A stretch of 12,237 nt of DNA from Acidobacteriota bacterium (GTDB lineage: Bacteria > Acidobacteriota > UBA4820 > DSQY01): positions 1 through 12,237 of the forward strand of contig JAKAJA010000022.1 in assembly GCA_021814085.1 (NCBI GenBank), read 5' to 3'. The number at the start of each line of letters is the position of its first letter. The stretch's first letter is position 1. The notes below the pieces were generated by a model. The model saw only the letters and a list, made by a program, of their open reading frames with translations. It was not told where the DNA came from and ran no database searches. The translations under genes were made by a program, and so were the position numbers. This document shows positions 1 through 6,948 of this stretch, piece after piece.

Positions 1-273
1 CGCCGGCCATGCCCCGTATGTCCGCCCCCGATGGAAATCCGACCGACCGAAGCCTGGCCGATCTAAGGCGATGAGGCGGAGGCCCAGGGCGCGGGCTGGG
101 GATGAGGCCAGGGCTCCCTCTAGGCGCGAACTGGGGAGGCCGTGGAAGTAGAGGACGGGGTTGCCCTCTGGGTCGCCGTATTCGGCGTAGGCCAGAGCGC
201 GCCCGTCGGGGAGGAGGACCTGCCCCTCCCTCTCGGGCGCGGCCGGTGCGATGCCGCCGGAGGCCGGAATCAC
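1..273 (-). CDS. alpha/beta hydrolase, N-terminal part (runs off left edge)
   Basis: The minus strand is open from the window edge to a GTG at 273 and encodes the first 91 residues of an alpha/beta-hydrolase fold protein. Visible marks are an LPDGR-LAYAEYGDPEG opening strand (residues 21-37), the oxyanion-hole region YFHGLPSSR (42-50) and the DRPGFGRSD turn (71-79), all typical of this fold. The nucleophile elbow and catalytic triad would lie beyond the edge, so the substrate cannot be told. I chose GTG 273 because it leaves about 20 residues before the conserved LPDGR block and overlaps the stop of the upstream small frame in a GTGA arrangement. The frame also stays open to ATGs at 384 and 441, but the added sequence is low-complexity and has no convincing ribosome binding site. 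The family call is firm; the start is moderately sure. Confidence 0.85.
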   Translation of the reverse strand, partial: MIPASGGIAPAAPEREGQVLLPDGRALAYAEYGDPEGNPVLYFHGLPSSRLEGALASSPARALGLRLIALDRPGFGRSDFHRGRTYGAWPA

Positions 274-395
274 TGTCGCCGGGAATCCGGGTGGTGAAGG
301 CCCGAGAAGAGCTTCCTGTAAGGAGAGGCGGAATGTTCCACGGCCTTCCGCGCCTCCTCTGGGCCGATGTGGACGTCGTGCCATGCATTCGTCAT
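270..395 (-). CDS. small 41-residue ORF, translationally coupled to hydrolase
   Basis: This frame of 41 codons starts at ATG 395, with AAGGAG (407-402) six bases upstream, the best ribosome binding site at this end of the window. It ends with a TGA at 272-270 that overlaps the GTG start of the hydrolase. The product begins MTNAWHDVHIGPEEARKAV and is charged, with no membrane segment or signal peptide. The first dozen residues faintly recall the WHD start of family I inorganic pyrophosphatases, but the likeness stops there. It could be a coupling leader peptide, a small protein in its own right, or the remnant of a larger gene. I do not recognise a family. Confidence 0.4.
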   Translation of the reverse strand: MTNAWHDVHIGPEEARKAVEHSASPYRKLFSGLHHPDSRRQ

Positions 396-448
396 GGCTT
401 GCTCCTTGGGGTGGCCCGGGAGGCGGCTGCTCGGCGGGCATCGCCCTC

Positions 449-477
449 ACTATATCGCATGGCCAGTTTCCGTTGAA
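449..477 (-). promoter_or_regulatory. candidate promoter for small ORF and hydrolase
   Basis: On the minus strand TTCAAC (477-472) is followed after 17 bases by TATAGT (454-449). The -35 matches the sigma-70 consensus at three of six positions and the -10 is better. Transcription would begin near 442, leaving a leader of about 47 bases before ATG 395. This is a weak pattern match. Confidence 0.25.
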
Positions 478-574
478 ACCTGGACCCTGGGAAGCGCCCG
501 CCACGGTGAGGGAAGAAGTCCGGTCCTTGCTGCCGCGGAAGGCGGCATACCGCAGCCGAGAACCCCGGCCCGGT

Positions 575-590
575 GATTGCCCCCGCAATC
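575..590. other. perfect 6-bp inverted repeat upstream of photolyase
   Basis: GATTGC and GCAATC flank a CCCC loop. The element lies just upstream of the presumed -10 of the photolyase gene, about where a -35 or an operator would be. It has no T-run, so it is not a terminator. It may be a regulator site or chance. Confidence 0.25.
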
Positions 591-604
591 CGACTCCAAC
601 TCCT

Positions 605-612
605 GATAGACT
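605..612 (+). promoter_or_regulatory. candidate extended -10 for photolyase operon
   Basis: TGATAGACT (604-612) reads as an extended -10, TG-A-TAGACT, without a recognisable -35. Transcription would start around 618-622, at or next to the ATG at 622. There is no Shine-Dalgarno sequence before that ATG, so a leaderless message is suggested. Confidence 0.3.
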
Positions 613-621
613 GTCATTGAC

Positions 622-2103
622 ATGAACGTGCCGAACGATTCTGGCGTCCCCGCGGCGAGGATAAGGGTTCTGAACGATGCCCCCATGCGCGGTGATGGCG
701 ATTACGTCCTCTACTGGATGACGGCCTTCAGGCGCCGGGGCTACAACTTCGCCCTCCAGCGGGCCGCGGAGCGTTCCGCCGAGCTGGGCAAGGCCATTGT
801 GGTGCTGGAGGGGCTCCGTTGCGGCTACCCGTGGGCCAGCGACCGGCTCCACGCCTTCGTCCTCCAGGGCATGGAGGAGAATCGGCGGGCCTTCGGTCGG
901 GCAGGGATTAAATACGTTCCTTTCGTCGAAATGTCCCCAAGGGGAGGCAAGGGACTCCTCGAAATACTGTCGGAACGGGCGTGCTGTGTCGTTGCGGACG
1001 ACAGCCCCGCCTTCTTTCTTCCGAGGATGCTCTGTTCCGCCTCCGAGCGCTTGAACGTAATGGTCGAGGGGGTTGACTCGAACGGCCTCCTTCCCCTGCG
1101 GGAGGCTCCCGGCGCTTTTCCCACGGCCCACGCCTTCAGGCGCTTCCTCCAGAAGACATTGATCCCACACCTGCTGGCCTTTCCCGCGGCGGATCCTTTT
1201 CTCGGAAAGCCGGTCCTCCCCCTTGCCGAAATTCCCAAAGAGGTGCCGGAAAGGTGGCCGGAGCCAGCCCGAAACATGCTGTCGGGAACGGCGGCAGCCC
1301 TCGCGTCCCTCCCCATAGACCACGCCGTGGCCCCTGTCGCGCTTGTGGGGGGCGAGAAAGCGGCGCGGCAGGTTTTAAGAACATTCATCGGAGAGCGGTT
1401 GTCCCGGTACGACGAAGACCGCAACCGAACCGATGTGGAGGGGACGTCTGGGCTCTCTCCCTACCTCCATTTCGGGCATATCTCGGCCCACGAGGTATTC
1501 GAGGCCGTGGCGCGGAACGAGGGCTGGTCCATCGAGCATGTGCCCCAACGGGCCACTGGGAGCAGGACGGGGTGGTGGGGGATGGGTCCCCAGGCCGAAG
1601 GTTTCCTGGACCAGCTCGTGACATGGCGCGAACTGGGCTTCAACGCCGCCCTCAGGTTGCCCCGGTACGAATGTTACGAAAGCCTTCCCGGGTGGGCGTT
1701 GAACACTCTTCAAAAGCACACCAGCGACCACCGCCCCAAGGCCTATTCCCTCCAAGAGATCGAGGAGGCCCGGACCCACGATCCCCTGTGGAACGCCGCC
1801 CAGCGGCAGCTCGTCCGCGAGGGGCGGCTCCACAACTATCTGAGGATGCTTTGGGGGAAGAAGATCCTGGAGTGGTCCCCATCCCCGCCCGATGCGCTGG
1901 CGGTGATGACCCACTTGAACAACAAGTACGCCCTTGACGGGCGTGACCCCAACTCCACGTCGGGCATCTTCTGGTGTCTGGGGCGTTACGATAGGGCCTG
2001 GGGGCCGCAGCGCCCCATCTTTGGAACGGTGCGCTACATGAGCTCGGAAAACACGGCGCGCAAGCTCCGGGTCGGGGACTACCTGCGACGGTACGCGAAT
2101 TGA
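622..2103 (+). CDS. phr: class II CPD photolyase
   Basis: Light-driven, FAD-dependent repair of cyclobutane pyrimidine dimers. The 493-residue product is full length for class II enzymes. It opens with RVLNDAP (15-21) and DYVLYWM..RR..NFALQRA (27-48). The photolyase N-terminal domain is followed by the FAD-binding part: SGLSPYLHFGHIS (276-288), FLDQLVTWRELGFN (328-341), DPLWNAAQ (387-394), GRLHNYLRMLWGKK (401-414) and LNNKYALDGRDPN (432-444). W390, W411 and W418 match, with a constant offset of 30, the tryptophans of the electron-transfer chain known from the Methanosarcina mazei enzyme (W360, W381, W388), so the enzyme should be active. The start at 622 is kept because the conserved RVLND segment lies upstream of the next ATG (685). 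It has no ribosome binding site. It heads a three-gene operon. Confidence 0.96.
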   Translation: MNVPNDSGVPAARIRVLNDAPMRGDGDYVLYWMTAFRRRGYNFALQRAAERSAELGKAIVVLEGLRCGYPWASDRLHAFVLQGMEENRRAFGRAGIKYVPFVEMSPRGGKGLLEILSERACCVVADDSPAFFLPRMLCSASERLNVMVEGVDSNGLLPLREAPGAFPTAHAFRRFLQKTLIPHLLAFPAADPFLGKPVLPLAEIPKEVPERWPEPARNMLSGTAAALASLPIDHAVAPVALVGGEKAARQVLRTFIGERLSRYDEDRNRTDVEGTSGLSPYLHFGHISAHEVFEAVARNEGWSIEHVPQRATGSRTGWWGMGPQAEGFLDQLVTWRELGFNAALRLPRYECYESLPGWALNTLQKHTSDHRPKAYSLQEIEEARTHDPLWNAAQRQLVREGRLHNYLRMLWGKKILEWSPSPPDALAVMTHLNNKYALDGRDPNSTSGIFWCLGRYDRAWGPQRPIFGTVRYMSSENTARKLRVGDYLRRYAN

Positions 2104-2110
2104 GGGGTCC

Positions 2111-3058
2111 ATGAGCGATATGGGCGGCAGTCCCAGGGCGGTGACGGATCACGAGATGGAGATCGTAGTGATCAGCGGTGCCTCCGGCCTCATCGGGCGT
2201 GCCCTCGCATCGCGGCTGGAGGCCGCCGGACGCGGGGTTCTGCGTATCGTCCGGCGAACGGCCCTGCCCGGCGAGGTGGCGTGGAATCCAGCGTCGGAGT
2301 CCATCGATCGCGATGCCATGGAAGGCGCGGATGCCGTGGTCCACCTAGCCGGGGAGAGTATCGGCGAGGGGCGATGGACCCGCGCCAAGAAGGACAGAAT
2401 CCGGAGCAGCCGCGTGGAGGGCACGAGAACCCTCTGCGACGGGCTCGCGCGGATGAAGAAGCGCCCCTCCGTGTTGGTGGCGGCCTCGGCCATCGGCTGG
2501 TACGGGAATGGGGGGGACGCGGAGTCGGACGAAGGTTCGCCGAGGGGCGAGGGGTACCTCCCGGAAGTCTGCGCGGCTTGGGAAGCGGCGACGCGGTCCG
2601 CCAGCGAGGCCGGCATTCGAGTGGTCAACCTGAGAATCGGGGTGGTCCTCGCCCGCGATGGCGGCGCGCTCGCCAAGATGCTCCCGCCTTTCAGGTTGGG
2701 GCTGGGAGGGCCGATCGGCGGAGGAGCTCAGTTCGTGAGCTGGATTTCGCTTCCGGACCTCATGAGCGCGCTCGAATGGTGCTTGCGCGACGCCTCCTTG
2801 CGGGGGCCGGTGAACGCCACGGCCCCAGGTGCGGTCCGCCAGGGGGACTTCGCGCGCGCTCTAGGCCGGGCGCTCCGGAGGCCTGCCTTTGTCCCGCTTC
2901 CGGCATGGGCCGTGCGCCTCGCCCTGGGCGATAAGGGAGAGGCGCTGCTTCTCGATGGTGCGAAGGTGGTACCCAGGAGACTCCTGGAGGCAGGATTCTC
3001 GTTCAGCCACTCGGAAATCGATGCGGCGCTGAGCGCGCTGCTGAGTCTGCGGAGATAG
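2111..3058 (+). CDS. TIGR01777-family SDR epimerase/oxidoreductase
   Basis: An extended SDR-fold protein of the TIGR01777 (YfcH/SDR39U1-like) group, whose physiological substrate is not established. The NAD(P)-binding GASGLIG (residues 23-29) sits after the first strand, VVHLAGESIG is the second hallmark, and SAIGWYGN provides the family form of the active-site region. The C-terminal stretch ending LLEAGFSFSHSEIDAAL matches the DUF1731 tail. It begins 7 bases after the photolyase stop, with GAGGGG upstream of ATG 2111. An in-frame ATG at 2156 would give the shorter N-terminus (MEIVVISGAS) more usual for the family, so the true start may be there. Photolyase and this SDR type are neighbours in other bacteria as I recall, which hints at a shared light or stress response. 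That link is inference. Confidence 0.9.
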   Translation: MSDMGGSPRAVTDHEMEIVVISGASGLIGRALASRLEAAGRGVLRIVRRTALPGEVAWNPASESIDRDAMEGADAVVHLAGESIGEGRWTRAKKDRIRSSRVEGTRTLCDGLARMKKRPSVLVAASAIGWYGNGGDAESDEGSPRGEGYLPEVCAAWEAATRSASEAGIRVVNLRIGVVLARDGGALAKMLPPFRLGLGGPIGGGAQFVSWISLPDLMSALEWCLRDASLRGPVNATAPGAVRQGDFARALGRALRRPAFVPLPAWAVRLALGDKGEALLLDGAKVVPRRLLEAGFSFSHSEIDAALSALLSLRR

Positions 3059-3060
3059 GT

Positions 3061-3456
3061 GTGGGGCATAGCACAAACCATGACGGTGCACACCCTTTGG
3101 ACCAGATCCACCATGTGGCTGTGTCCGTCGGGGATGTCGCGGCGGCCGTGAATTGGTACCGGCGGAATTTTCGCTGCGGCGTGGATTATCAGGATGAGAC
3201 GTGGGCCCAGCTCGCTTTTGCCAACTGCAAGCTCGCCCTGGTGACGAATGGGCAGCACCCCGCGCACTTCGGGATCGAAGGTCCCGACCCCGGACATTTC
3301 GGCACGGTCCAGGCCCACCGTGACGGGATTCCGTTCGCCTACCTGACTGACCCCTTCGGAAACTGGGTCGAGGTAGTCGGACGAGTGAAGGGCGAGGGGG
3401 GTATCGCTACCCCTGCAAGAACCGGCTCAGAATTCCCACCAGGATCTGAGCGATGA
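3061..3456 (+). CDS. VOC-superfamily protein (glyoxalase/dioxygenase fold)
   Basis: A 131-residue protein with a vicinal-oxygen-chelate fold. It has the opening strand DQIHHVAVSVGDV (14-26), a WYRRNF helix (32-37) and the closing LTDPFGNWVEVVG (95-107). H17 or H18 and E104 sit where VOC metal ligands are found, so a metal-dependent enzyme is possible; the substrate is unknown. The start is a GTG two bases after the SDR stop, with GGAG at 3051-3054 within the end of the SDR gene. The last 17 or so codons, past the fold's natural end, are read antisense to the 3' end of the transporter gene, giving a Pro/Gly-rich tail that looks non-functional. It is probably the third gene of the photolyase operon. 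Confidence 0.8.
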   Translation: MGHSTNHDGAHPLDQIHHVAVSVGDVAAAVNWYRRNFRCGVDYQDETWAQLAFANCKLALVTNGQHPAHFGIEGPDPGHFGTVQAHRDGIPFAYLTDPFGNWVEVVGRVKGEGGIATPARTGSEFPPGSER

Positions 3457-5035
3457 CGATCTTGAATATGAGCGCCACGGGGTAGACGCTCGCGTAGGCG
3501 AGGGCCGGTTGGTCGCTGGTGGTCTGGGCCGAGGCGGCACCGAGGCCGGGCGGGTTCGTCATGCAGGCGCAGAGTGCGCCCATGGACGACAGCAGGTTCA
3601 TGCGGAACACCTTGAACATGATGAAGAGGCCCACGGCCACCGATGCAGTGCTGACGAGCGCTCCGGCCCCGAACAGGCGCCAGCCCTCCTTCTGAAGGAC
3701 GGACACGAAGCGTTCCCCCGCCACGGTCCCCGCACCGGCCAGGAAGAGCATGAGCCCGAGCTCGCGGGAGAAGTTCTTGGCCGCCTGCGGGACGTAGAGC
3801 CTGAGCGACCCGATTCGGCCGAAATGGCCCAGCAGGAGGCTGAATACGAAGGCCCCTCCCGTGACGCCGAGCTTGACCTCCAAGCCGTTGGAGAACGTGA
3901 AGGGGATGCTGCCCACCCCGATGCCCAGGACGAGGCCGAGGAGGAAGGGCAGCATGTTGGTCTGATCCGCCCTGCCCTTGCCCGGATCGACCACCTTGAC
4001 GAATTCGCCGACGGCCTCTTTCTCGCCAACCACGATAAGGGTGTCGCCCATGTCCAGCGCCGCCTTGCCGCTGGGAGCAAGCTCCATGTCCTGGCGGCGG
4101 ATCCTCGTGATGACCACCCCATAATTGCTCCAGACGTGCAGTTCCCCGATGGTCTTGCCGGCGAGGGCCGTCTCGGTCACGTCGGCGGCGACACTCACGA
4201 TGTTGGTGTTGAGGTCCATGGGGACCTGCGTCTCCTCCCCGAGCAGGATTCTCATCTTGTCCAGCTCGTCCAGGGGCCCCGTGGCCATAACCAGATCGCC
4301 CTGTTTGAGCAGGGTCTCTGGGCTGGCCATGAAGACCTTCTCCCCACGGCGGACCCGCGTGATGTTGGCGGCGCTCATGCGGCGCGGGTTGAGCTGCGCG
4401 AGGCTGATGCCGTCGCAGTTGGGGTTGGTGATGCGGTACGTCCGCACGAAGAGCTTGGGCTGGTCCGCCTGCAGTTCGTGCCTATACGCCGCTTCTTCCT
4501 GTGACAGGTCACGGCGCATGAGCCTGGGCAGGACCTGGATGAGGAGGACCACCCCGATCATGCTGAAGGGGTAGGCGATGCCGTACCCCACGGAAACGCT
4601 CGCGCCGTGGCCAGAAGCGATACGGCCCATGGAATCCATGGCGGCGGCGAGGGCGGGGGTGCATGTCATGGCGCCCGTGTAGAGGCCGCAGGCGAGGTCG
4701 AAGGGGATTTTGAGGAGGTAGGCCACCACCACGGTAAGGAGGGCGCCCGTCGTGACCGTCACCAGGCCGATGACGACGAACCGCAGGCCCGTCTTCTTGA
4801 AGGTCCTGAAGAAGCGCGGGCCGGCCTGGAGGCCCACGGCGTAGACGAACAGGACCAGCCCGAGGTCCATGATCTCCTTGGGGACCTTGTATCCGAGGTG
4901 GCCGAAGACGAGGGCCGTGAAGAGGACCCCGGCGGCACCGAGGGAGATGCCACGGACCTTCACCTGTCCCAGGCCATAGCCGATGGCCATGATCAGGAAG
5001 AGGAGAAAGATGTCTTCGGCGAAAATGCCGCTCAT
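3407..5035 (-). CDS. aspartate:alanine exchanger (AAE) family transporter
   Basis: An inner-membrane transporter of about 542 residues. The layout is that of the AAE family (TC 2.A.81; YidE/YbjL relatives). An N-terminal hydrophobic half starts IFLLFLIMAIGYGLG. A soluble centre carries two TrkA_C/RCK_C-like domains, ending about MATGPLDEL and IVVGEKEAV. A second hydrophobic half includes LLGLVLGIGVGSIPF and ends ILSRFLQG. The halves share the repeated pattern CTPALAAA...YGIAYPF versus TNPPGLGAA...YASVYPV, the family's internal duplication. The known member AspT exchanges aspartate for alanine; the substrate here is not known. ATG 5035 is chosen over an upstream TTG at 5083 because it begins right at the first helix, follows a G-rich stretch, and the TTG lies inside a promoter -35. 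Confidence 0.9.
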   Translation of the reverse strand: MSGIFAEDIFLLFLIMAIGYGLGQVKVRGISLGAAGVLFTALVFGHLGYKVPKEIMDLGLVLFVYAVGLQAGPRFFRTFKKTGLRFVVIGLVTVTTGALLTVVVAYLLKIPFDLACGLYTGAMTCTPALAAAMDSMGRIASGHGASVSVGYGIAYPFSMIGVVLLIQVLPRLMRRDLSQEEAAYRHELQADQPKLFVRTYRITNPNCDGISLAQLNPRRMSAANITRVRRGEKVFMASPETLLKQGDLVMATGPLDELDKMRILLGEETQVPMDLNTNIVSVAADVTETALAGKTIGELHVWSNYGVVITRIRRQDMELAPSGKAALDMGDTLIVVGEKEAVGEFVKVVDPGKGRADQTNMLPFLLGLVLGIGVGSIPFTFSNGLEVKLGVTGGAFVFSLLLGHFGRIGSLRLYVPQAAKNFSRELGLMLFLAGAGTVAGERFVSVLQKEGWRLFGAGALVSTASVAVGLFIMFKVFRMNLLSSMGALCACMTNPPGLGAASAQTTSDQPALAYASVYPVALIFKIVIAQILVGILSRFLQG

Positions 5036-5054
5036 GACCCCCCCCAGCCCGTGA

Positions 5055-5083
5055 AAGATAGACCTTTCTTGGCCCAGTGGCAA
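5055..5083 (-). promoter_or_regulatory. sigma-70-type promoter for AAE transporter
   Basis: On the minus strand TTGCCA (5083-5078) and TATCTT (5060-5055) are separated by exactly 17 bases, matching the consensus at five and four of six positions. Transcription should start near 5048, about 13 bases before ATG 5035. This is the best promoter match I noticed in the window. It implies the transporter can be expressed independently of recN. Confidence 0.5.
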
Positions 5084-5111
5084 GGCCTCGGCGGAACGGG
5101 GGAAGCGCGAG

Positions 5112-5123
5112 GGCCAATTGGCC
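5112..5123. other. 12-bp perfect palindrome in recN-transporter gap
   Basis: GGCCAATTGGCC is a perfect palindrome between the recN stop and the transporter promoter. It could be an operator or part of a weak terminator for recN. There is no T-run after it in the direction of transcription. Confidence 0.25.
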
Positions 5124-5146
5124 GACTGGGGCCTGGGAAGCGGATG

Positions 5147-6829
5147 TCAGGCGCGAGCCGAGCGGAGGAGCTCCTCCGCGTGCCTGCGAGCCGTATCGGC
5201 GATATGCTCCCCCGCGAGCATGCGAGCGAGCTCGGTGCGGCGTTCCTCCTCGGATAGGGCCTCCGCCCGGATGAGGGTCCGCTGGCCGTGCGACTCCTTG
5301 TGGACGCGGTAGTGATGGTGGGCGAAGGCGGCGATCTGAGGAAGGTGGGTGATGCACAGGACCTGGTTCTTGGCCGCCAGGTCCCTCAGCCTGCGGCCCA
5401 CTCGCTCCGCTGGTTTCCCGCCGACTCCCGAATCCACCTCGTCGAAGATCAGCGTGTGGGGGCCGGTCTGGGAACGGCAGGCGGTGAGGAGGGCCAGGAG
5501 GGTTCGGCTCAATTCGCCGCCGGAAGCCACCTTGGCGAGGGGTTTGAGCGGTTCTCCCGGATTGGCGGAGAAGAGGAATCTCACGTCTTCCAACCCTTCG
5601 GGCCTTGCCTGTTCCGGATTCGTGACGGGAAAAGGGGGAAGCTCCACCAGAAATCGCGCCTTTTCCAGGGCAAGTGGACGCAGCTCGGATTCCACTTCCT
5701 TGCCAAGGGTCCTGGCGGCTTCCAGGCGTGCCCCGGACAGGTCTTTGACCGCGAAGAGGTAGGTGTCGTATGCCCCGGATACGGCCAGGGCGGCAACCTC
5801 TGGATCGGCGCCCTCGCCCGAGAGGTGGCGATACTCCACCTCGAGCGCCTCGCGGTGGGAAAGAACCTCCGCGAGGGTTGGGCCGTACTTGCGCTTGAGG
5901 CGGTCCAGGTCCGCGAGGCGCGAGATGAGCCCTTCCAGCGCCTCGGGGTCGAAGGTGGTGGTGGAGGAGGCGCGCTCGGCCTCGGACGCGACCGCGCCGA
6001 TGACGCCGGCGGATTCCCTGAGGTCCCTGACAAAGGGCATCCAGGAGGGGTCGACCTCCGCGAGGCTCTCCAGGTGCTTGACGGCTTCGATGACCCTGAC
6101 CGCGGCGGCCTCCTCGCCGTCTCGCAGGAGGCTGGCCACCGCACTTGCATCCTCGGCGATCCTCCCCGCGTTCTGAAGGCGTGCTTTCTGGAGGAGGATT
6201 TCCTCCTCCTCGTCGTGTTTCGGACCGACGCGGTCGATCTCCTCCCGCTGGAATCGCAGCGTGTCGAGGCGCTGATCGCGCTCCGCGCGCGACCGCTGAA
6301 GGGAACGGAGTCGAGCCAGCGCCTCGCTCAGACTGGCGTGAGCATCGGCCGTGGCCTTGGCGTGCGGCGCGACTGACGGGAAGGCGTCAAGGATGGCCCG
6401 GTGCGATTCCTCGTCCAGGAGACTCTGGCTCTGGTGCTGGCCGTGGATCTGAACGAGCATGGCGCCAAGATCGCGCAGCTGGGCGAGGGTGACGGAGGCG
6501 CCGTTCACCGTGATGGCGTTTCGGCCCGCGCGCTGGACGCGGCGGCGGATGACGACGTCCCCGTCCGCCTTCATCCCCCAGTTTTCCAAAAGGCCATTGG
6601 CCTCCTGGGTTGTGCGCCCGGTTTGGAAAGTGGCTTCCACGGTGGCTTCGGTGGCCCCCGTTCGGACCATCTCCGATTCGGCGCGGTCGCCCGCCACGAG
6701 GCCCACCGCCTCCACGAGGATGGATTTGCCCGCCCCCGTTTCGCCCGTGAGGAGACAGAGCCCCTCGCCGAACTCCAGCTCAAGCGAGTCTATCAGCGCG
6801 AGGTTTTCGATCCGCAGGTGCGTCAGCAT
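5147..6829 (-). CDS. recN: DNA repair protein RecN
   Basis: An SMC-like ATPase of 560 residues acting in double-strand-break repair with RecA. The N-terminal half-nucleotide-binding domain begins MLTHLRIENLALID and holds the Walker A GETGAGKS (29-36). IHGQHQSQSLLD follows, then a long charged coiled-coil stretch rich in Glu, Arg and Ala. The C-terminal half-domain brings the ABC signature ASGGELSR and Walker B LIFDEVDSGVGG, then a late H-loop region LCITHLPQIAAFA. Length and order are standard and all ATPase motifs are intact. ATG 6829 gives the canonical N-terminus but has no Shine-Dalgarno sequence, as its leader is pyrimidine-rich from the repeat tract. A LexA-like direct repeat about 105 bases upstream suggests SOS control. 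Confidence 0.97.
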   Translation of the reverse strand: MLTHLRIENLALIDSLELEFGEGLCLLTGETGAGKSILVEAVGLVAGDRAESEMVRTGATEATVEATFQTGRTTQEANGLLENWGMKADGDVVIRRRVQRAGRNAITVNGASVTLAQLRDLGAMLVQIHGQHQSQSLLDEESHRAILDAFPSVAPHAKATADAHASLSEALARLRSLQRSRAERDQRLDTLRFQREEIDRVGPKHDEEEEILLQKARLQNAGRIAEDASAVASLLRDGEEAAAVRVIEAVKHLESLAEVDPSWMPFVRDLRESAGVIGAVASEAERASSTTTFDPEALEGLISRLADLDRLKRKYGPTLAEVLSHREALEVEYRHLSGEGADPEVAALAVSGAYDTYLFAVKDLSGARLEAARTLGKEVESELRPLALEKARFLVELPPFPVTNPEQARPEGLEDVRFLFSANPGEPLKPLAKVASGGELSRTLLALLTACRSQTGPHTLIFDEVDSGVGGKPAERVGRRLRDLAAKNQVLCITHLPQIAAFAHHHYRVHKESHGQRTLIRAEALSEEERRTELARMLAGEHIADTARRHAEELLRSARA

Positions 6830-6840
6830 TGGGGAGATGC

Positions 6841-6867
6841 CGGGAGCGGGGAGCGGGGAGCGGGGAG
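6841..6867 (+). repeat. GGGGAGC tandem repeat / G-quadruplex motif
   Basis: The 7-mer GGGGAGC is repeated nearly four times. Four G-runs at 6842-6844, 6848-6851, 6855-6858 and 6862-6865, each separated by AGC, satisfy the G3+N1-7 quadruplex rule on the plus strand, which is the template strand for recN. The tract ends only about 12 bases before the recN start. Confidence 0.75.
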
Positions 6868-6933
6868 AACGGAATAGGGAAAAGGAGGAACGGTATGCGG
6901 ACGGGGCCGGAGTAAGGCCGAGAGCTTCTGCCT

Positions 6934-6948
6934 GAACGCGGGGAGAAC
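6934..6948 (-). promoter_or_regulatory. candidate LexA box (GTTC-N7-GTTC) upstream of recN
   Basis: The minus strand reads GTTC-TCCCCGC-GTTC, the direct-repeat form known as the LexA operator in Alphaproteobacteria. recN is a classic SOS gene. A possible -10, ATTAAT, lies just upstream on the minus strand (about 6957-6962), placing the box over the transcription start as for a repressor. Whether this organism's LexA uses such a site is unknown. Confidence 0.4.

Larger units (their letters stand above)
396..621. other. divergent intergenic region, hydrolase side / photolyase
   Basis: These 226 bases separate the minus-strand small ORF and hydrolase from the plus-strand photolyase operon and should hold both promoters. 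I see a weak minus-strand promoter candidate, an extended -10 next to the photolyase start and a short perfect hairpin, each listed separately. No coding frame in it looks real and no RNA gene was recognised. Confidence 0.6.

Noticed and set aside
616..621. TTGACA-like hexamer at the photolyase start codon as a -35
   Set aside because: It overlaps the ATG itself (TTGACA ends at 622), so it would drive transcription from inside the gene; no matching -10 supports it.
102..625. Overlapping plus-strand frames in the left 600 bases
   Set aside because: Arg/Pro-rich shadows of the minus-strand hydrolase and its upstream region; no ribosome site or domain.
1375..2112. 245-codon minus-strand frame opposite the photolyase
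   Set aside because: Antisense to the conserved FAD-binding region of a full-length photolyase.
3509..4504. 331-codon plus-strand open frame opposite the AAE transporter
   Set aside because: Low-complexity acidic and histidine-rich product, antisense to a well-supported membrane protein.
5036..5083. Longer start (TTG 5083) for the AAE transporter
   Set aside because: The codon forms part of a good -35 element and the extra residues precede the normal family start.
5288..6376. 362-codon plus-strand open frame opposite recN
   Set aside because: Antisense shadow of an intact RecN with all ATPase motifs; no recognisable domain.
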